Origin: Streptomyces oryzae
Lineage (GTDB): Bacteria > Actinomycetota > Actinomycetes > Streptomycetales > Streptomycetaceae
Assembly: GCF_017676365.1 (NCBI RefSeq)
Contig: NZ_JADKMA010000049.1
Coordinates: forward strand, 1 to 40,224
Direction: 5' to 3'
Length of the DNA: 40,224 nucleotides
This document shows, one piece after another, positions 15,693 through 24,758 of this stretch (positions within the stretch are counted from its first letter, which is position 1; every line of letters begins with the position of its first letter). The notes beneath the pieces were generated by a model. The model had not been told where the DNA came from. It did not search any database and saw only the letters and a program-made list of their open reading frames with translations. Made by a program: the position numbers and the translations under genes.

Positions 15693-15696
15693 CGGG

Positions 15697-15740
15697 AACC
15701 GGCCGAGGGAGAGTAGGGCTCACTCCCAGTGGTGCCGGTT
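15697..15740. terminator. Bidirectional terminator between convergent genes
   Basis: Outer stem AACCGG (15697-15702) / CCGGTT (15735-15740); inner stem GGGAG (15707-15711) / CTCCC (15723-15727). The minus-strand gene's TGA (15720-15722) is in the loop region. Confidence 0.5.
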
Positions 15741-15947
15741 GTACTCCTCGACCACCGGTGCGCCCGGGGACGGGGGTTCGACGCGGCGGCGCTTGAGGAT
15801 GCTGATGTACGTGCACAGACCGATCGTGCCGACGATCAGCAGAACGATGCCCATCAGGTCGACGTTGATCCCGCTGATGTCGAGATCGACGGCCAGCGTC
15901 AGGATTGCCCCCACGGCCATCATGCCGATGCAGATGATGATGCCCAC
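15720..15947 (-). CDS. Small two-helix membrane protein (DUF6458-like)
   Basis: 75 aa. Two hydrophobic helices (about residues 1-20 and 30-52) are joined by the short loop DLDISGINVDLMG, followed by a basic KRRR and a proline-rich, charged cytoplasmic tail. The pattern G-x-I-L-x-(A/V)-V-D-(hydrophobic)-D-I-S-G matches small actinobacterial membrane proteins I know as DUF6458; no function is established. The start is GTG 15947, 8 nt after GGAGG; the open frame extends five codons upstream to a TTG that would bury this ribosome site. A sigma-B-type promoter candidate lies about 70 nt upstream. Confidence 0.75.
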   Translation of the reverse strand: MGIIICIGMMAVGAILTLAVDLDISGINVDLMGIVLLIVGTIGLCTYISILKRRRVEPPSPGAPVVEEYNRHHWE

Positions 15948-16017
15948 GAGTGATGCCTCCAAGCTCGGTCGAGCCGAAGCGGCTCTGTGGGGCGAGCCGT
16001 TCGCTTACCGCGCGCGG

Positions 16018-16042
16018 GTACCCGGCTCAAACGGCGGCAATC
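16018..16042 (-). promoter_or_regulatory. Candidate SigB-type stress promoter of the small membrane protein
   Basis: On the minus strand: GATTG (16042-16038), 14 nt, GGGTAC (16023-16018), fitting the Streptomyces SigB pattern GNNTN-N14-16-GGGTAC. The -35 pattern is loose, so this is weak. A 12-nt tandem repeat (GCGGCAATCAGG twice, plus strand, about 16034-16057) overlaps the -35. Confidence 0.3.
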
Positions 16043-16088
16043 AGGGCGGCAATCAGGGCGTAATCGGCAAAAGGCGCCGGTCCGCGCG

Positions 16089-17381
16089 TCACCCGTCCAG
16101 GAACGCCGTGAGGCAGTTGGCCAGCAGATAGGGGTCGTCGGCGCCGCACAGCTCCCGCGCGGAGTGCATGGACAGAATCGCCACACCGATGTCGACGGTG
16201 GTGATCCCGTGCCGGGCCGCGGTGATGGGGCCGATGGTGGTGCCGCAGGGCACGTCGTTGTGGGAGACGAAGCTCTGCCAGGGCACGCCGGCCCTCTCGC
16301 ACGCCGCGGCGAACAGGGCGCGGCCCCTGCCGTCGGTGGAGTAGCGCTGGTTGACGTTCACCTTGAGGATCGGGCCGCCGTTGGGCAGCGGGTGGTGGCC
16401 TGGCTCGTGCCGCTCGGGGTAGTTGGGGTGCACGGCGTGGCCGGTGTCCGAGGAGAGGCAGACGGTGCCGGCCCAGGCCCGTGCCCGGTCCTCGTAGGAG
16501 CCGCCGCGGGCGAAGACCGAGCGCTCCAGCACCGAACCCAGCAGCGGGCCCTCGGCGCCGGTGTCGGACTGGCTGCCGTTCTCCTCGTGGTCGAACGCGG
16601 CCAGCACCGGGATCGTGCCGGGCTGGCTCCCGCGCTGCGCCACCGCGGTCAGCGCCGCCACGCCCGCGTGCACCGACAGCAGGTTGTCCATCCGCGGGCC
16701 CGCGACCAGTTCGCGCTCACGCCCCAGATACGAGGGCGCCTCCACGCTGTGCGTCATCAGGTCCCAGCCGGTGATCTCCTCGGCGGGCAGCCCGCTCTCC
16801 TCGCCGAGGAAGCGCAGCAGATCCCCCTCGCGCGACTCGCCGAGCCCCCAGACCGGGGTCATATGGCGCTGCCGGTTCAGCTTCAGACCCTCGTTGACCT
16901 GCCGGTCGAGGTGGACGGCCAGCTGCGGTACGCGCAGCACGGCGCGGTCGACGTTCACCAGGTGGGTGGTGCCGTCGCGCATCGTCAGCCTGCCGCTGAT
17001 GCCCAGATCGCGGTCGAGCCAGGTGTTGAGGAGGGCACCGCCGTAGATCTCCACGGCGACCTGCCGCCAGCCGTGTGCGCCGGTGTCCGGTACGGGCTTG
17101 ACGCGCAGGTTGGGCGAGTCGGTGTGGGCGCCCACGATCCGGAACGGGGTGGCGGGCGTGGCGCTTTCGGGGACGTACCACGCGATGAGCGCCCCGCCCC
17201 GCAGCACGAACCTGCCGCCCGGCGCCGCGTCCCACGGCTCGCTCTCCCGCACCTGCTGGAAGCCCGCCTTCTCCAGCCGCGCGGCCGCGTTGGCCACCGC
17301 GTGGTAGGGGGACGGGCTCGCGGCGAGGAAGGACATCAGACCGTCGGTGTGACCACGGTCGAACGGCGTGCCAGTGCTCAT
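16089..17381 (-). CDS. apeB: M18 family aminopeptidase
   Basis: 430 aa, normal length for the dinuclear-zinc aminopeptidases of family M18 (aspartyl aminopeptidase type), cytoplasmic enzymes that trim acidic or neutral N-terminal residues. Zinc and catalytic motifs: IVGAHTDSPNLRVKP (His, Asp), FDHEENGSQSDTGAEG (catalytic Glu pair), LSSDTGHAVHPNYPERHEPG (Asp), and a final metal His in VAILSMHSARELCGADD. The start is ATG 17381. It is probably separated from the upstream acyl-CoA dehydrogenase gene (same strand) by repeat copy D. Confidence 0.93.
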   Translation of the reverse strand: MSTGTPFDRGHTDGLMSFLAASPSPYHAVANAAARLEKAGFQQVRESEPWDAAPGGRFVLRGGALIAWYVPESATPATPFRIVGAHTDSPNLRVKPVPDTGAHGWRQVAVEIYGGALLNTWLDRDLGISGRLTMRDGTTHLVNVDRAVLRVPQLAVHLDRQVNEGLKLNRQRHMTPVWGLGESREGDLLRFLGEESGLPAEEITGWDLMTHSVEAPSYLGRERELVAGPRMDNLLSVHAGVAALTAVAQRGSQPGTIPVLAAFDHEENGSQSDTGAEGPLLGSVLERSVFARGGSYEDRARAWAGTVCLSSDTGHAVHPNYPERHEPGHHPLPNGGPILKVNVNQRYSTDGRGRALFAAACERAGVPWQSFVSHNDVPCGTTIGPITAARHGITTVDIGVAILSMHSARELCGADDPYLLANCLTAFLDG

Positions 17382-17426
17382 GGCCTTACCTTACGGTGCC
17401 TTTGATGGCGCCTGGGCGGCCGGAGA

Positions 17427-17575
17427 GGGGCTGCCCCTGCCTCGCCGTCGCGGTCTGCGGGTGTCTTCTGGCTGGCCGCGCAGTTCCCCGCGCCCCTGAC
17501 ATTGCTACCCGCAAGCTTGGGCAGTCTGCGCAAGGGACGCAGGGTGGGCAAGCGCAGCCCCCATGCGGGGTACGC
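17427..17575 (+). repeat. Modular intergenic repeat, copy D (no cassette at either position)
   Basis: M1 (from GGGGCTGCCCC at 17427), then GGCTGGCCGCGCAGTTCCCC: the core without cassette. M3 (from GCAAGCTTGGGCAGTCTGCG at 17511) also lacks a cassette and instead has the hairpin CTGCG-CAAGGGA-CGCAG. This copy and copy A document the empty states of the two cassette positions. It lies 3' of the acyl-CoA dehydrogenase gene. Confidence 0.85.
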
Positions 17576-17592
17576 AATAGGTGCCGGACAAA

Positions 17593-19419
17593 CTAGAACG
17601 CGTTCTCGTCCAGCTCCATCACCGAAAGGTCCACGTCGTCGGCCAGCTCCCGCTGGACGGCGACCTGCGGCAGCACGTTCGCGGCGAAGAACTTCGCCGC
17701 CGCGATCTTCCCCTGGTAGAAGGGCACATCCTTCGCGGAGGCACCCGCCAGCTTCTCAGCGGCCACGGCAGCGCCGCGCAGCAGCAGATAGCCGATGACG
17801 ACATCGCCCGCTGCCATCAGGAAGCGGGTCGTGTTCAGGCCCACCTTGTAGATGGACTTGACGTCCTTCTCGGTGGCGGCCAGGTCGGTGAGCATGGTGC
17901 CGACCATGGCCTCCAGCTCGGCGGCGGCCTTGGCGAGCTGGTCGCGGGAGCCGGCCAGCTCTTCGCCGCCCTGCGCCTCGGCGAGGAACTTCTTGATCTC
18001 CTCCGAGAGTGCGGTGAGCGCCTGGCCCTGGTCGCGGACGACCTTGCGGAAGAAGAAGTCCTGGCCCTGGATCGCGGTGGTGCCCTCGTAGAGGGTGTCG
18101 ATCTTGGCGTCCCGGATGTACTGCTCGATCGGGTACTCCTGCAGGTAGCCGGAGCCGCCCAGCGTCTGCAGGGACTGCGCCAGCTGCTCGTAGGACTTCT
18201 CGGAGCCGTAGCCCTTCACGATCGGCAGCAGCAGGTCGTTGAGGCGGCGCGCGGCGTCGGCGTCCTCGCCGCTGTGCTCCTTGAGCATGATCTCGTCCTG
18301 CACGGCGGCGGTGTAGAGGACGAGGGAGCGCATGCCCTCGGCGTACGCCTTCTGCGTCAGCAGCGCGCGGCGCACGTCGGGGTGGTGGGTGATGGTGACG
18401 CGCGGCGCGGTCTTGTCGGTGAACTGCGCCAGGTCCGCGCCCTGCACCCGCTCCTTGGCGTACTCCAGCGCGTTGAGGTAGCCGGTGGACAGGGTGGCGA
18501 TGGCCTTGGTGCCGACCATCATCCGGGCGAACTCGATGATCTTGAACATCTGGCGGATGCCGTCGTGCTTCTCGCCCAGCAGCCAGCCCTTGGCGGGTGT
18601 GTTGGCGCCGAAGGTCATCTCGCAGGTGTTGGAGACCTTCAGGCCCATCTTGTGCTCGACGTTGGTGGCGTAGACGCCGTTGCGCTCGCCCAGCTCGCCG
18701 GTCTCCCAGTCGAAGTCGTACTTGGGGACGATGAACAGCGACAGGCCCTTGGTGCCCGGGCCGTGGCCCTCGGGGCGGGCGAGGACGAAGTGCACGATGT
18801 TCTCGGACATGTCGTGCTCACCGGAGGTGATGAAGCGCTTCACGCCCTCGATGTGCCAGCTGCCGTCCTCCTGCTGGGTGGCCTTGGTGCGGCCCGCGCC
18901 CACGTCCGAGCCGGCGTCCGGCTCGGTGAGGACCATGGTGGAGCCCCACTGCTTCTCGGCCATCAGCTGCGCGATCTTGCGCTGCTCCTCGGTGCCCTCC
19001 TCGTGCAGCACCCCGGCGAAGGCCGGGCCCGAGGCGTACATCCACACGGCCGGGTTGGAGCCCAGGATCGTCTCGGCGAAGCCCCACAGCAGCGAGCGCG
19101 GAGCGGTCGTGCCGCCGATCTCCTCCGGGATGCCCAGCCGCCACCACTCGGCGTCCATGTACGCCTGGTAGCTCTTCTTGAAGGCGTCCGGCACCGGCGC
19201 GGTGTTGGTGTCCGGGTCGAAGACCGGCGGATTGCGGTCACCGTCCTCGTAGGAGGCGGCCAGCTCGTTCTCGGCCAGCCGCGCGATCTCGGACAGCACG
19301 TTCTTGGCGGTCTCGACATCCATCTCCGCGAACGGTCCGGTGCCGTACACCGTGTCGCGCCCGAGCACCTCGAAGAGGTTGAACTCGATGTCGCGGAGAT
19401 TCGACTTGTAATGCCCCAT
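17593..19419 (-). CDS. Acyl-CoA dehydrogenase, FadE5-like
   Basis: 608 aa, longer than the usual 380-residue acyl-CoA dehydrogenase; it matches the long actinobacterial FadE5 type with an N-terminal extension and a C-terminal extra helical domain. It is an FAD flavoprotein that makes the 2,3-trans-enoyl-CoA in fatty-acid beta-oxidation. Seen: [20 protein letters not shown] (FAD/acyl contact), [55 protein letters not shown] and the segment [15 protein letters not shown] near the expected catalytic-base region. The start ATG 19419 is followed by the family-typical [19 protein letters not shown]. Two TetR-type operator candidates lie 28-67 nt upstream. Confidence 0.93.
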   Translation of the reverse strand: MGHYKSNLRDIEFNLFEVLGRDTVYGTGPFAEMDVETAKNVLSEIARLAENELAASYEDGDRNPPVFDPDTNTAPVPDAFKKSYQAYMDAEWWRLGIPEEIGGTTAPRSLLWGFAETILGSNPAVWMYASGPAFAGVLHEEGTEEQRKIAQLMAEKQWGSTMVLTEPDAGSDVGAGRTKATQQEDGSWHIEGVKRFITSGEHDMSENIVHFVLARPEGHGPGTKGLSLFIVPKYDFDWETGELGERNGVYATNVEHKMGLKVSNTCEMTFGANTPAKGWLLGEKHDGIRQMFKIIEFARMMVGTKAIATLSTGYLNALEYAKERVQGADLAQFTDKTAPRVTITHHPDVRRALLTQKAYAEGMRSLVLYTAAVQDEIMLKEHSGEDADAARRLNDLLLPIVKGYGSEKSYEQLAQSLQTLGGSGYLQEYPIEQYIRDAKIDTLYEGTTAIQGQDFFFRKVVRDQGQALTALSEEIKKFLAEAQGGEELAGSRDQLAKAAAELEAMVGTMLTDLAATEKDVKSIYKVGLNTTRFLMAAGDVVIGYLLLRGAAVAAEKLAGASAKDVPFYQGKIAAAKFFAANVLPQVAVQRELADDVDLSVMELDENAF

Positions 19420-19446
19420 GGCGACGGCTCCGTAGTGGCTCGCTCG

Positions 19447-19486
19447 TACTTGTCGGTAGTCCCATAGATGATGCTACCCGTCGGTA
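19447..19486. promoter_or_regulatory. Paired TetR-type operator candidates
   Basis: TACTTGTCGGTA (19447-19458) and TACCCGTCGGTA (19475-19486): the second is an inverted repeat TACC-N4-GGTA, and the first is a diverged copy 28 bp away. They lie in the divergent spacer between the acyl-CoA dehydrogenase and the SseB-domain gene. Fatty-acid oxidation genes in actinobacteria are often under TetR-family repressors; no such gene is in the window. Confidence 0.5.
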
Positions 19487-19537
19487 ATAAGAAGCAACCC
19501 CTCGCCGCCCTTCTGTGACTCGATACTCTTTATTGCT

Positions 19538-20110
19538 ATGTACGGCTACGACCAGACCGGTGCCCCACCGGGACAGGGCCATGGGCCGCAGCACGGGCCC
19601 GGCCACGGCGCGCACGGCTATCAGCACGCCGGGCACGGTCCGCACCCCGGTCAGCAGGGTCACCAGGCGCCGCCGCCTCCGTACGGAGCGCAGCAGCAGG
19701 CGCCGCCGTACGGGCAGCCGGGGCCGCAGCAGCCGCTGTATCCCGAGCCGTCGCCGCCTTCCCTCCAGGAGGCGATCCGGGCCTTCACCACGGGCTCGAT
19801 GAGCTCCGAGGACTTCCAGGGCATCTTCTCCACCTCGAAGGTGTACTGCCCGCGCGGGGACACCCCCGGCTTCCTCGCGCTGCACAACACCCAGCAGCCC
19901 GTCATCCCGATGTTCAGCACCCTCAAGGAGCTGCGCGCGTACGCGGGCAAGGAGTCGAAGTATTTCGTGATCACCGGCGCCGAGGTCCTCGACCTGCTGC
20001 CGTCGGGATACGGCTTCGTGCTCGACATGGAGGGCGAGCACCGGGTGGTCTTCGACGCCAAGGCGGTCGAGGAGATGGTCGACTTCGCCATGCGCCGCAT
20101 GTACGGCTGA
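19538..20110 (+). CDS. SseB-domain protein with Gly/His/Pro/Gln-rich N-terminus
   Basis: 190 aa. Residues 1 to about 72 are low-complexity, dominated by Gly, Pro, Gln, Tyr and eight His (runs such as GQGHGPQHGPGHGAHGYQH). Residues about 73-190 form an SseB N-terminal-type domain: LQEAIRAFTTGSMSSEDF, CPRGDTPGFLALHNTQQPVIP, FSTLKELRAYAG, ITGAEVLDLLPSGYGFVLD. SseB domains occur widely outside secretion systems and have no fixed function. TACTCT (19524-19529) lies 8 nt before the ATG with no ribosome site, suggesting a leaderless or near-leaderless mRNA. It is divergent from the acyl-CoA dehydrogenase gene. Confidence 0.8.
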   Translation: MYGYDQTGAPPGQGHGPQHGPGHGAHGYQHAGHGPHPGQQGHQAPPPPYGAQQQAPPYGQPGPQQPLYPEPSPPSLQEAIRAFTTGSMSSEDFQGIFSTSKVYCPRGDTPGFLALHNTQQPVIPMFSTLKELRAYAGKESKYFVITGAEVLDLLPSGYGFVLDMEGEHRVVFDAKAVEEMVDFAMRRMYG

Positions 20111-20132
20111 CGCTCCGCTGGCGGAAGGACCC

Positions 20133-20214
20133 GCGAAGCTTGGGCAGTCTGCTCCCCCAAGCTCTTCGAGCAGGGGGTACCCCCAGGGCGCAGGGTGGGC
20201 AAGCGCAGCCCCCC
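20133..20214 (+). repeat. Modular intergenic repeat, copy E (M3 with inverted cassette)
   Basis: Only M3 is present, beginning GCGAAGCTTGGGCAGTC (20133). The cassette (20150-20184, 35 nt) is in the opposite orientation to copies A, C and F, and replaces the TGCGCC seen in copy A. It lies between the convergent SseB and SpoIIE-type genes and fills almost the whole 116-nt gap. Confidence 0.85.
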
Positions 20215-20226
20215 ATTGCCGGGCAC

Positions 20227-22734
20227 TCAGGTGTCGAGGGGCTCCCATTGGGCCAGGGAGGGTTCCATCGTGGGGGCGGGGCTCTCGCGGGGTTCCTGTT
20301 CGTGGACCTCGAACCAGATGCACTTGCCCTCGCCGCGCGGGTCCACGCCCCACCGGTCGGCGAGCATGCCCAGCAGCATCAACCCGCGCCCGGAGGAGGC
20401 GAGTTCGCCGGGGCTGCGGCGGTGCGGCAGCTCGTCGCTGGAGTCCGAGACGTTGACCCGCAGCGTGCGCCGCTCGCCCTCGCGGCGCGAGGTGATCTCC
20501 GCGACGAGGACCGCGTCCCCGTCCGTGTGCACCAGCACGTTCGTCAGCATCTCCGAGAGCATCAGCACGGCCCCGTCCACCTGATCGGGGTCGGACCAGT
20601 CGTGCAGCAGGTCGTGGAGCTGGTGGCGGGCGGCGGCGATCCGGTCCGGCTGGGCCTGCGCCACGGTCAGCACAGTGCGCCGGATGGCGACGGGGACGCC
20701 CGCCTCGGGCGCCTCGGCCCCGGCGGGGGTCCGGGCGAGCAGCAGCAGGGCGATGTCGTCCTCGCGCCGGTCGGCGAGCGGGCCCGCCGTGATGCCGGCC
20801 GCAGCGGTGCGGTCGTCCTGTACCGCCTGTACGAGCGCGTCGGCCAGCTGTTCCAGCGCCGGTCCCCCGCCCCCGGTTGCCCACACGGGTGCGCCTGCGG
20901 CCTGCGTCCCGGCCCGTTCGGTCAGGCCCTCGACCACCGCGCTGATCCGCGCCCACCCGGTCTCCAGATCGTGCCCGCCCCGCTCGATCAGCCCGTCGGT
21001 GCACATCAGCAGCCGCTCGCCGGGCTCCAGCACCAGCCGGGTGACGGGGTAGTCGGCGTCGGCTTCGATGCCCAGCGGGAGGCCGCCGGCGGTGGCGCGG
21101 ACCAGCAGGGGGCCGTCCGGCAGCTGCACCGCCGGGTCCGGGTGCCCGGCGCGTGCCACGTCCAGGATGCCGGTCTCCGGGTCCACCTCCGCGTAGAGGC
21201 AGGTGGCGAAGCGCGGTTCGGGGTGGTCGGGATCCTCGCCGACGGCGCCGCCCGGGGTTACGAGACCGGGGGTCTCCACGGCCGGTGCGGTGGGCGGGGG
21301 CGCGTTGACGCGTTCGCCCGCGCTCATCCCGTGCAGGAAGCGGGAGGCGCGGGAGAGCACCGCGTCCGGGTGGTGACCCTCTGAGGCGTAGGCGCGCACC
21401 GCAACCCGCAGCTGGCCCATGATGCTCGCCGCGCGGACGTCGTGGCCCTGGACGTCGCCGATGACCAGTGCGGTACGGCCGGAGGGCAGCGGGATGACGT
21501 CGTACCAGTCGCCGCCGATCTGCAGACCGCCGTCGGTCGGTACGTACCGGGCCGCCAGGTCCATGCCCGGGACGGCCGGGCTGTGCGCGGGCCGCATCAC
21601 CCGCTGGAGCCGGGCCGACAGCTCGCGTTCCGACTCGTTCAGCATGGCCCGGGAGAGCGACTGGGCCAGCATCCGGGCCACCGTCGTCAGCACGGCGCGC
21701 TCGTCCGGGGTGAAGGCCATGGGCCGCGCGAAGGCCGCCATCCACGCCCCGAAGGTGCGCCCGGAGACGGTCAGCGGCAGGAACGCCCACGCGGCGTGAC
21801 CGGGCTGGGTCTCGGCGGGGCGTGCGACGGGGAAGCGTTCCGCGTACTCCTCCGGGCCGCGCAGATACAGCGCCCGGCCGGTGCGCACCGCCTCGGCCGC
21901 CGGGTCCTGGTCCGCCAGGCGCAGCCGGGAGCCGCTGCCGCGCGGCCCGTAGCCGCCGCCGGGCACGTAGGGGTGGCCGGGCCTCGCAGGGGCACCGGGG
22001 GAGGCGCCGTAGACGGTGAGCTGGTTGCCGCTGACCACGAAGACGGCCAGCGCCTCGGGGGAGAAGCCCGGCATGGCCAGCGACGAGGCGACGCGCAGCA
22101 CGTCCGCCGTGCTGTACGCCTCGGCCAGCGCCCGGCCGGTGTCCAGCAGAAAGGCTTCGCGGTTGCGCCGCCAGTCCCACTCGTCCGTCGCGCCGCGGGC
22201 GGGGGGTGCGGCGGGTGCGGCCGGTGCGGAGGGCGCCGCAGGGGCAGCCCGCCCGGCGGGCTCCGCGGGTTCCGCCTCCCGGCGCGGAGCGGCGGACCCC
22301 GGCTCGGTTTCGGGCACCTCGTAGAGCAGCCCGGTGAGGGCGGAGGCGTACTCGGGTGCGGCCACGCCCCGCGCGGCCGCCGCCTCGGGCGCCGAAGGGG
22401 TTCCGGGGACGGCGGGTACGGGGCGTACGACGACGCGTACGGTGCGCTCCACCCGGCCGTTCGTGTCCACCACCCGCAGCAGCCCCTCGGCCGTGGTGTC
22501 CTCGGCGAGGGCCAGGGTGGCGATGCCCTGGAAGCCCACGTAGTCGACGGCGTGCAGCCGGGAGCGGACCGCGCTGCCGGAGAGCGTGATGTGGGTGTCC
22601 GTGTGGGTGTCCGAGGGCTCGACGGCGACCCCGATGAGGCGGGCGGCGCGGGCGTCCAGCGTCACCAGACCTGTGGCGTTGTCCCAGGTCCAGAGCCCGG
22701 CGCCCAGGGTTGCCAGGGCGTCATCGGTGCGCAT
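20227..22734 (-). CDS. PAS-GAF-SpoIIE phosphatase-ATPase signalling protein
   Basis: 835 aa, no membrane segment. Order: PAS-like domain (about 1-105), Ala/Pro-rich linker (105-180), GAF domain (about 195-370), PP2C/SpoIIE Ser/Thr phosphatase (about 385-675: GGDWYDV 407-413, GDVQGHDV 426-433, CTDGLIERGG, REDDIALLLL) with an about 28-residue Pro/Gly insertion near 479-507, and a C-terminal GHKL anti-sigma-type ATPase (about 690-815: LSEMLTNVLVH N-box, SGRGLMLLGMLADRWG). Such proteins both dephosphorylate anti-anti-sigma factors and can phosphorylate them, controlling stress or developmental sigma factors. No partner gene is adjacent. The start ATG 22734 is 6 nt after TAAAGT on the minus strand. 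Confidence 0.92.
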   Translation of the reverse strand: MRTDDALATLGAGLWTWDNATGLVTLDARAARLIGVAVEPSDTHTDTHITLSGSAVRSRLHAVDYVGFQGIATLALAEDTTAEGLLRVVDTNGRVERTVRVVVRPVPAVPGTPSAPEAAAARGVAAPEYASALTGLLYEVPETEPGSAAPRREAEPAEPAGRAAPAAPSAPAAPAAPPARGATDEWDWRRNREAFLLDTGRALAEAYSTADVLRVASSLAMPGFSPEALAVFVVSGNQLTVYGASPGAPARPGHPYVPGGGYGPRGSGSRLRLADQDPAAEAVRTGRALYLRGPEEYAERFPVARPAETQPGHAAWAFLPLTVSGRTFGAWMAAFARPMAFTPDERAVLTTVARMLAQSLSRAMLNESERELSARLQRVMRPAHSPAVPGMDLAARYVPTDGGLQIGGDWYDVIPLPSGRTALVIGDVQGHDVRAASIMGQLRVAVRAYASEGHHPDAVLSRASRFLHGMSAGERVNAPPPTAPAVETPGLVTPGGAVGEDPDHPEPRFATCLYAEVDPETGILDVARAGHPDPAVQLPDGPLLVRATAGGLPLGIEADADYPVTRLVLEPGERLLMCTDGLIERGGHDLETGWARISAVVEGLTERAGTQAAGAPVWATGGGGPALEQLADALVQAVQDDRTAAAGITAGPLADRREDDIALLLLARTPAGAEAPEAGVPVAIRRTVLTVAQAQPDRIAAARHQLHDLLHDWSDPDQVDGAVLMLSEMLTNVLVHTDGDAVLVAEITSRREGERRTLRVNVSDSSDELPHRRSPGELASSGRGLMLLGMLADRWGVDPRGEGKCIWFEVHEQEPRESPAPTMEPSLAQWEPLDT

Positions 22735-22746
22735 TGCACCACTTTA
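22732..22746 (-). promoter_or_regulatory. -10 element, probable leaderless start
   Basis: On the minus strand TAAAGT (22746-22741), 6-nt gap, ATG (22734-22732). No Shine-Dalgarno sequence. Confidence 0.5.
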
Positions 22747-22800
22747 TGCAGAGTTCGTGGGGTTGCGGAAACGGGGGCGAAGCAGGGTAGCCCAGGGCGG

Positions 22801-22806
22801 TAGTCT
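22801..22806 (+). promoter_or_regulatory. Possible -10 of aspS
   Basis: TAGTCT (22801-22806), 48 nt before the aspS start; no -35 match at the right distance. Weak. Confidence 0.3.
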
Positions 22807-22853
22807 GAGGGGGATTCCACTGTGACCCTTGAGCCGAACGACTTGGATGAATG

Positions 22854-24632
22854 ATGCATCGGTACCGGTCCCACACCTGCGGCGAGCTTCGCGCCACGGA
22901 CGTCGGCACTGACGTCCGGCTGAGCGGCTGGCTGCACAATCGCCGGAACCTGGGCGGCATCCTCTTCATCGATCTTCGCGACCACTACGGCATCGTCCAG
23001 CTGGTGGTGCGCGACGAGTCGAGCGAGATCAACCACCAGCTCAGCTCGCTGGCCAAGGAGAGCGTCGTCCGTATCGACGGCAAGGTCACCGCGCGCGGCG
23101 AGGAGAACGTCAACCCCGAGCTGCCCACCGGCGAGATCGAGGTCGAGGTCGCCCAGGTCGAGGTGCTGGGCGGCGCCGAGCAGATCCCCTTCACCATCAA
23201 CGCCGAGGACGGCGTCAACGAGGAGCGGCGCCTGGAGTACCGCTTCCTGGACCTGCGCCGCGAGCGCATGCACCGCAACGTGATGCTGCGCAGCAAGGTC
23301 ATCGCCGCGATCCGCGCGAAGATGGTCGCCCAGGGCTTCAACGAGCTGGCGACGCCGATCCTCTCGGCCACCTCCCCCGAGGGCGCCCGCGACTTCCTCG
23401 TCCCCTCCCGGCTGCACGCCGGCAAGTTCTACGCGCTGCCGCAGGCGCCGCAGCAGTTCAAGCAGCTGCTGATGATCGCCGGGTTCGACCGCTACTTCCA
23501 GATCGCGCCCTGCTTCCGCGACGAGGACGCCCGCGCCGACCGCTCGCCGGGCGAGTTCTACCAGCTCGACATGGAGATGAGCTTCGTCGAGCAGGAGGAC
23601 GTCTTCGGCGTCATCGAGACGGTGATGACCGAGCTGTTCCAGGAGCTGGGCGAGGGCCGCGAGGTCACCTCGCCGTTCCCGCGCATCCCGTTCCGCGAGG
23701 CGATGGTCAAGTACGGCTCGGACAAGCCGGATCTGCGTGCGCGGCTGGAACTGACCGACGTCTCCGACATCTTCACCGGCTCCGGCTTCAAGGCGTTCGC
23801 CGACAAGCACGTCCGTGCGCTGCCGGTGCCCGACACCGCCTCGCAGCCGCGCAAGTTCTTCGACTCGCTGGGCGACTTCGCCGTCGAGCAGGGCGCCAAG
23901 GGCCTGGCCTGGGTGCGGGTCGCCGAGGACGGGTCCCTCTCCGGCCCCATCGCCAAGTTCCTCACCGAGGAGAACGTCAAGGCGCTGACCGAGGCCCTCG
24001 GCCTGGTCCCCGGCCACGCGGTGTTCTTCGGTGCCGGGGAGTTCGACGAGGTCTCCAAGATCATGGGCGCGGTCCGGGTCGAGGCGGCCAAGCGCGCCGG
24101 GCACTTCGAGGAGAACGTCTTCCGGTTCTGCTGGATCGTGGACTTCCCGATGTTCGAGAAGGACGAGGAGACCGGCAAGATCGAGTTCTCCCACAACCCC
24201 TTCTCCATGCCGCAGGGCGGTCTGGAAGCGCTCCGCACCAAGGACCCGCTGGATGTGCTGGCCTGGCAGTACGACATCGTCTGCAACGGCGTCGAGCTGT
24301 CCTCCGGCGCGATCCGGAACCACGAGCCGGAGATCATGTTCGAGGCGTTCGGCATCGCGGGCTACTCGAAGGACGACGTCGAGCGCGAGTTCGGCGGCAT
24401 GCTGCGCGCCTTCCGCTTCGGCGCCCCGCCGCACGGTGGCATCGCACCCGGCATCGACCGCATCGTGATGCTCCTCGCGGACGAGCCCAACATCCGCGAG
24501 ACCATCGCCTTCCCCCTCAACAACAACGCCCTCGACCTGATGATGGGCGCCCCCAGCGAGGTCGACGAGGCGCGGCTGCGCGAGCTCCACCTCTCGGTGC
24601 GCAAGCCTCCGCAGGTGAAGCCGGCGCAGTAG
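22854..24632 (+). CDS. aspS: Aspartyl-tRNA synthetase
   Basis: 592 aa, bacterial-type class II AspRS that charges tRNA-Asp. The N-terminal OB-fold anticodon domain (about 1-105: [20 protein letters not shown]) precedes the catalytic core with class II motif 1 ([20 protein letters not shown]), motif 2 ([20 protein letters not shown]), a bacterial GAD insertion domain (about 290-420) and motif 3 ([14 protein letters not shown]). Start: ATG 22854 gives [14 protein letters not shown], typical of streptomycete AspRS; ATG 22851, one codon earlier, is in frame. It is divergent from the SpoIIE-type gene and is followed by a 15-bp palindromic terminator. Confidence 0.97.
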   Translation: MHRYRSHTCGELRATDVGTDVRLSGWLHNRRNLGGILFIDLRDHYGIVQLVVRDESSEINHQLSSLAKESVVRIDGKVTARGEENVNPELPTGEIEVEVAQVEVLGGAEQIPFTINAEDGVNEERRLEYRFLDLRRERMHRNVMLRSKVIAAIRAKMVAQGFNELATPILSATSPEGARDFLVPSRLHAGKFYALPQAPQQFKQLLMIAGFDRYFQIAPCFRDEDARADRSPGEFYQLDMEMSFVEQEDVFGVIETVMTELFQELGEGREVTSPFPRIPFREAMVKYGSDKPDLRARLELTDVSDIFTGSGFKAFADKHVRALPVPDTASQPRKFFDSLGDFAVEQGAKGLAWVRVAEDGSLSGPIAKFLTEENVKALTEALGLVPGHAVFFGAGEFDEVSKIMGAVRVEAAKRAGHFEENVFRFCWIVDFPMFEKDEETGKIEFSHNPFSMPQGGLEALRTKDPLDVLAWQYDIVCNGVELSSGAIRNHEPEIMFEAFGIAGYSKDDVEREFGGMLRAFRFGAPPHGGIAPGIDRIVMLLADEPNIRETIAFPLNNNALDLMMGAPSEVDEARLRELHLSVRKPPQVKPAQ

Positions 24633-24657
24633 CGCGCGGCGCACGCTTTTCGGCAAC

Positions 24658-24698
24658 GCCATGGGCCCGGGTTCTTGAGCAGGACCCGGGCCCATGGC
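24658..24698 (+). terminator. aspS terminator, 15-bp perfect stem
   Basis: GCCATGGGCCCGGGT (24658-24672) and its exact complement (24684-24698), with an 11-nt loop, 26 nt after the aspS stop. No U-tract. Confidence 0.8.
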
Positions 24699-24706
24699 AT
24701 GCCCGA

Positions 24707-24712
24707 TACTGT
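24707..24712 (+). promoter_or_regulatory. Possible -10 of the Uma2 gene
   Basis: TACTGT (24707-24712) just after the aspS terminator, giving a leader of about 40 nt with GGAGG at 24745-24749. Confidence 0.35.
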
Positions 24713-24758
24713 GAAGGCATACGCAGCCCGCCCGGCCGCCGAGTGGAGGCGAACGATC

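Noticed and set aside
19238..22180. Long minus-strand open frame of about 980 codons overlapping the acyl-CoA dehydrogenase, SseB and SpoIIE-type genes
   Set aside because: Arg/Pro/Gly-rich translation in another frame of high-GC coding DNA; it crosses three well-supported genes and has no domain.
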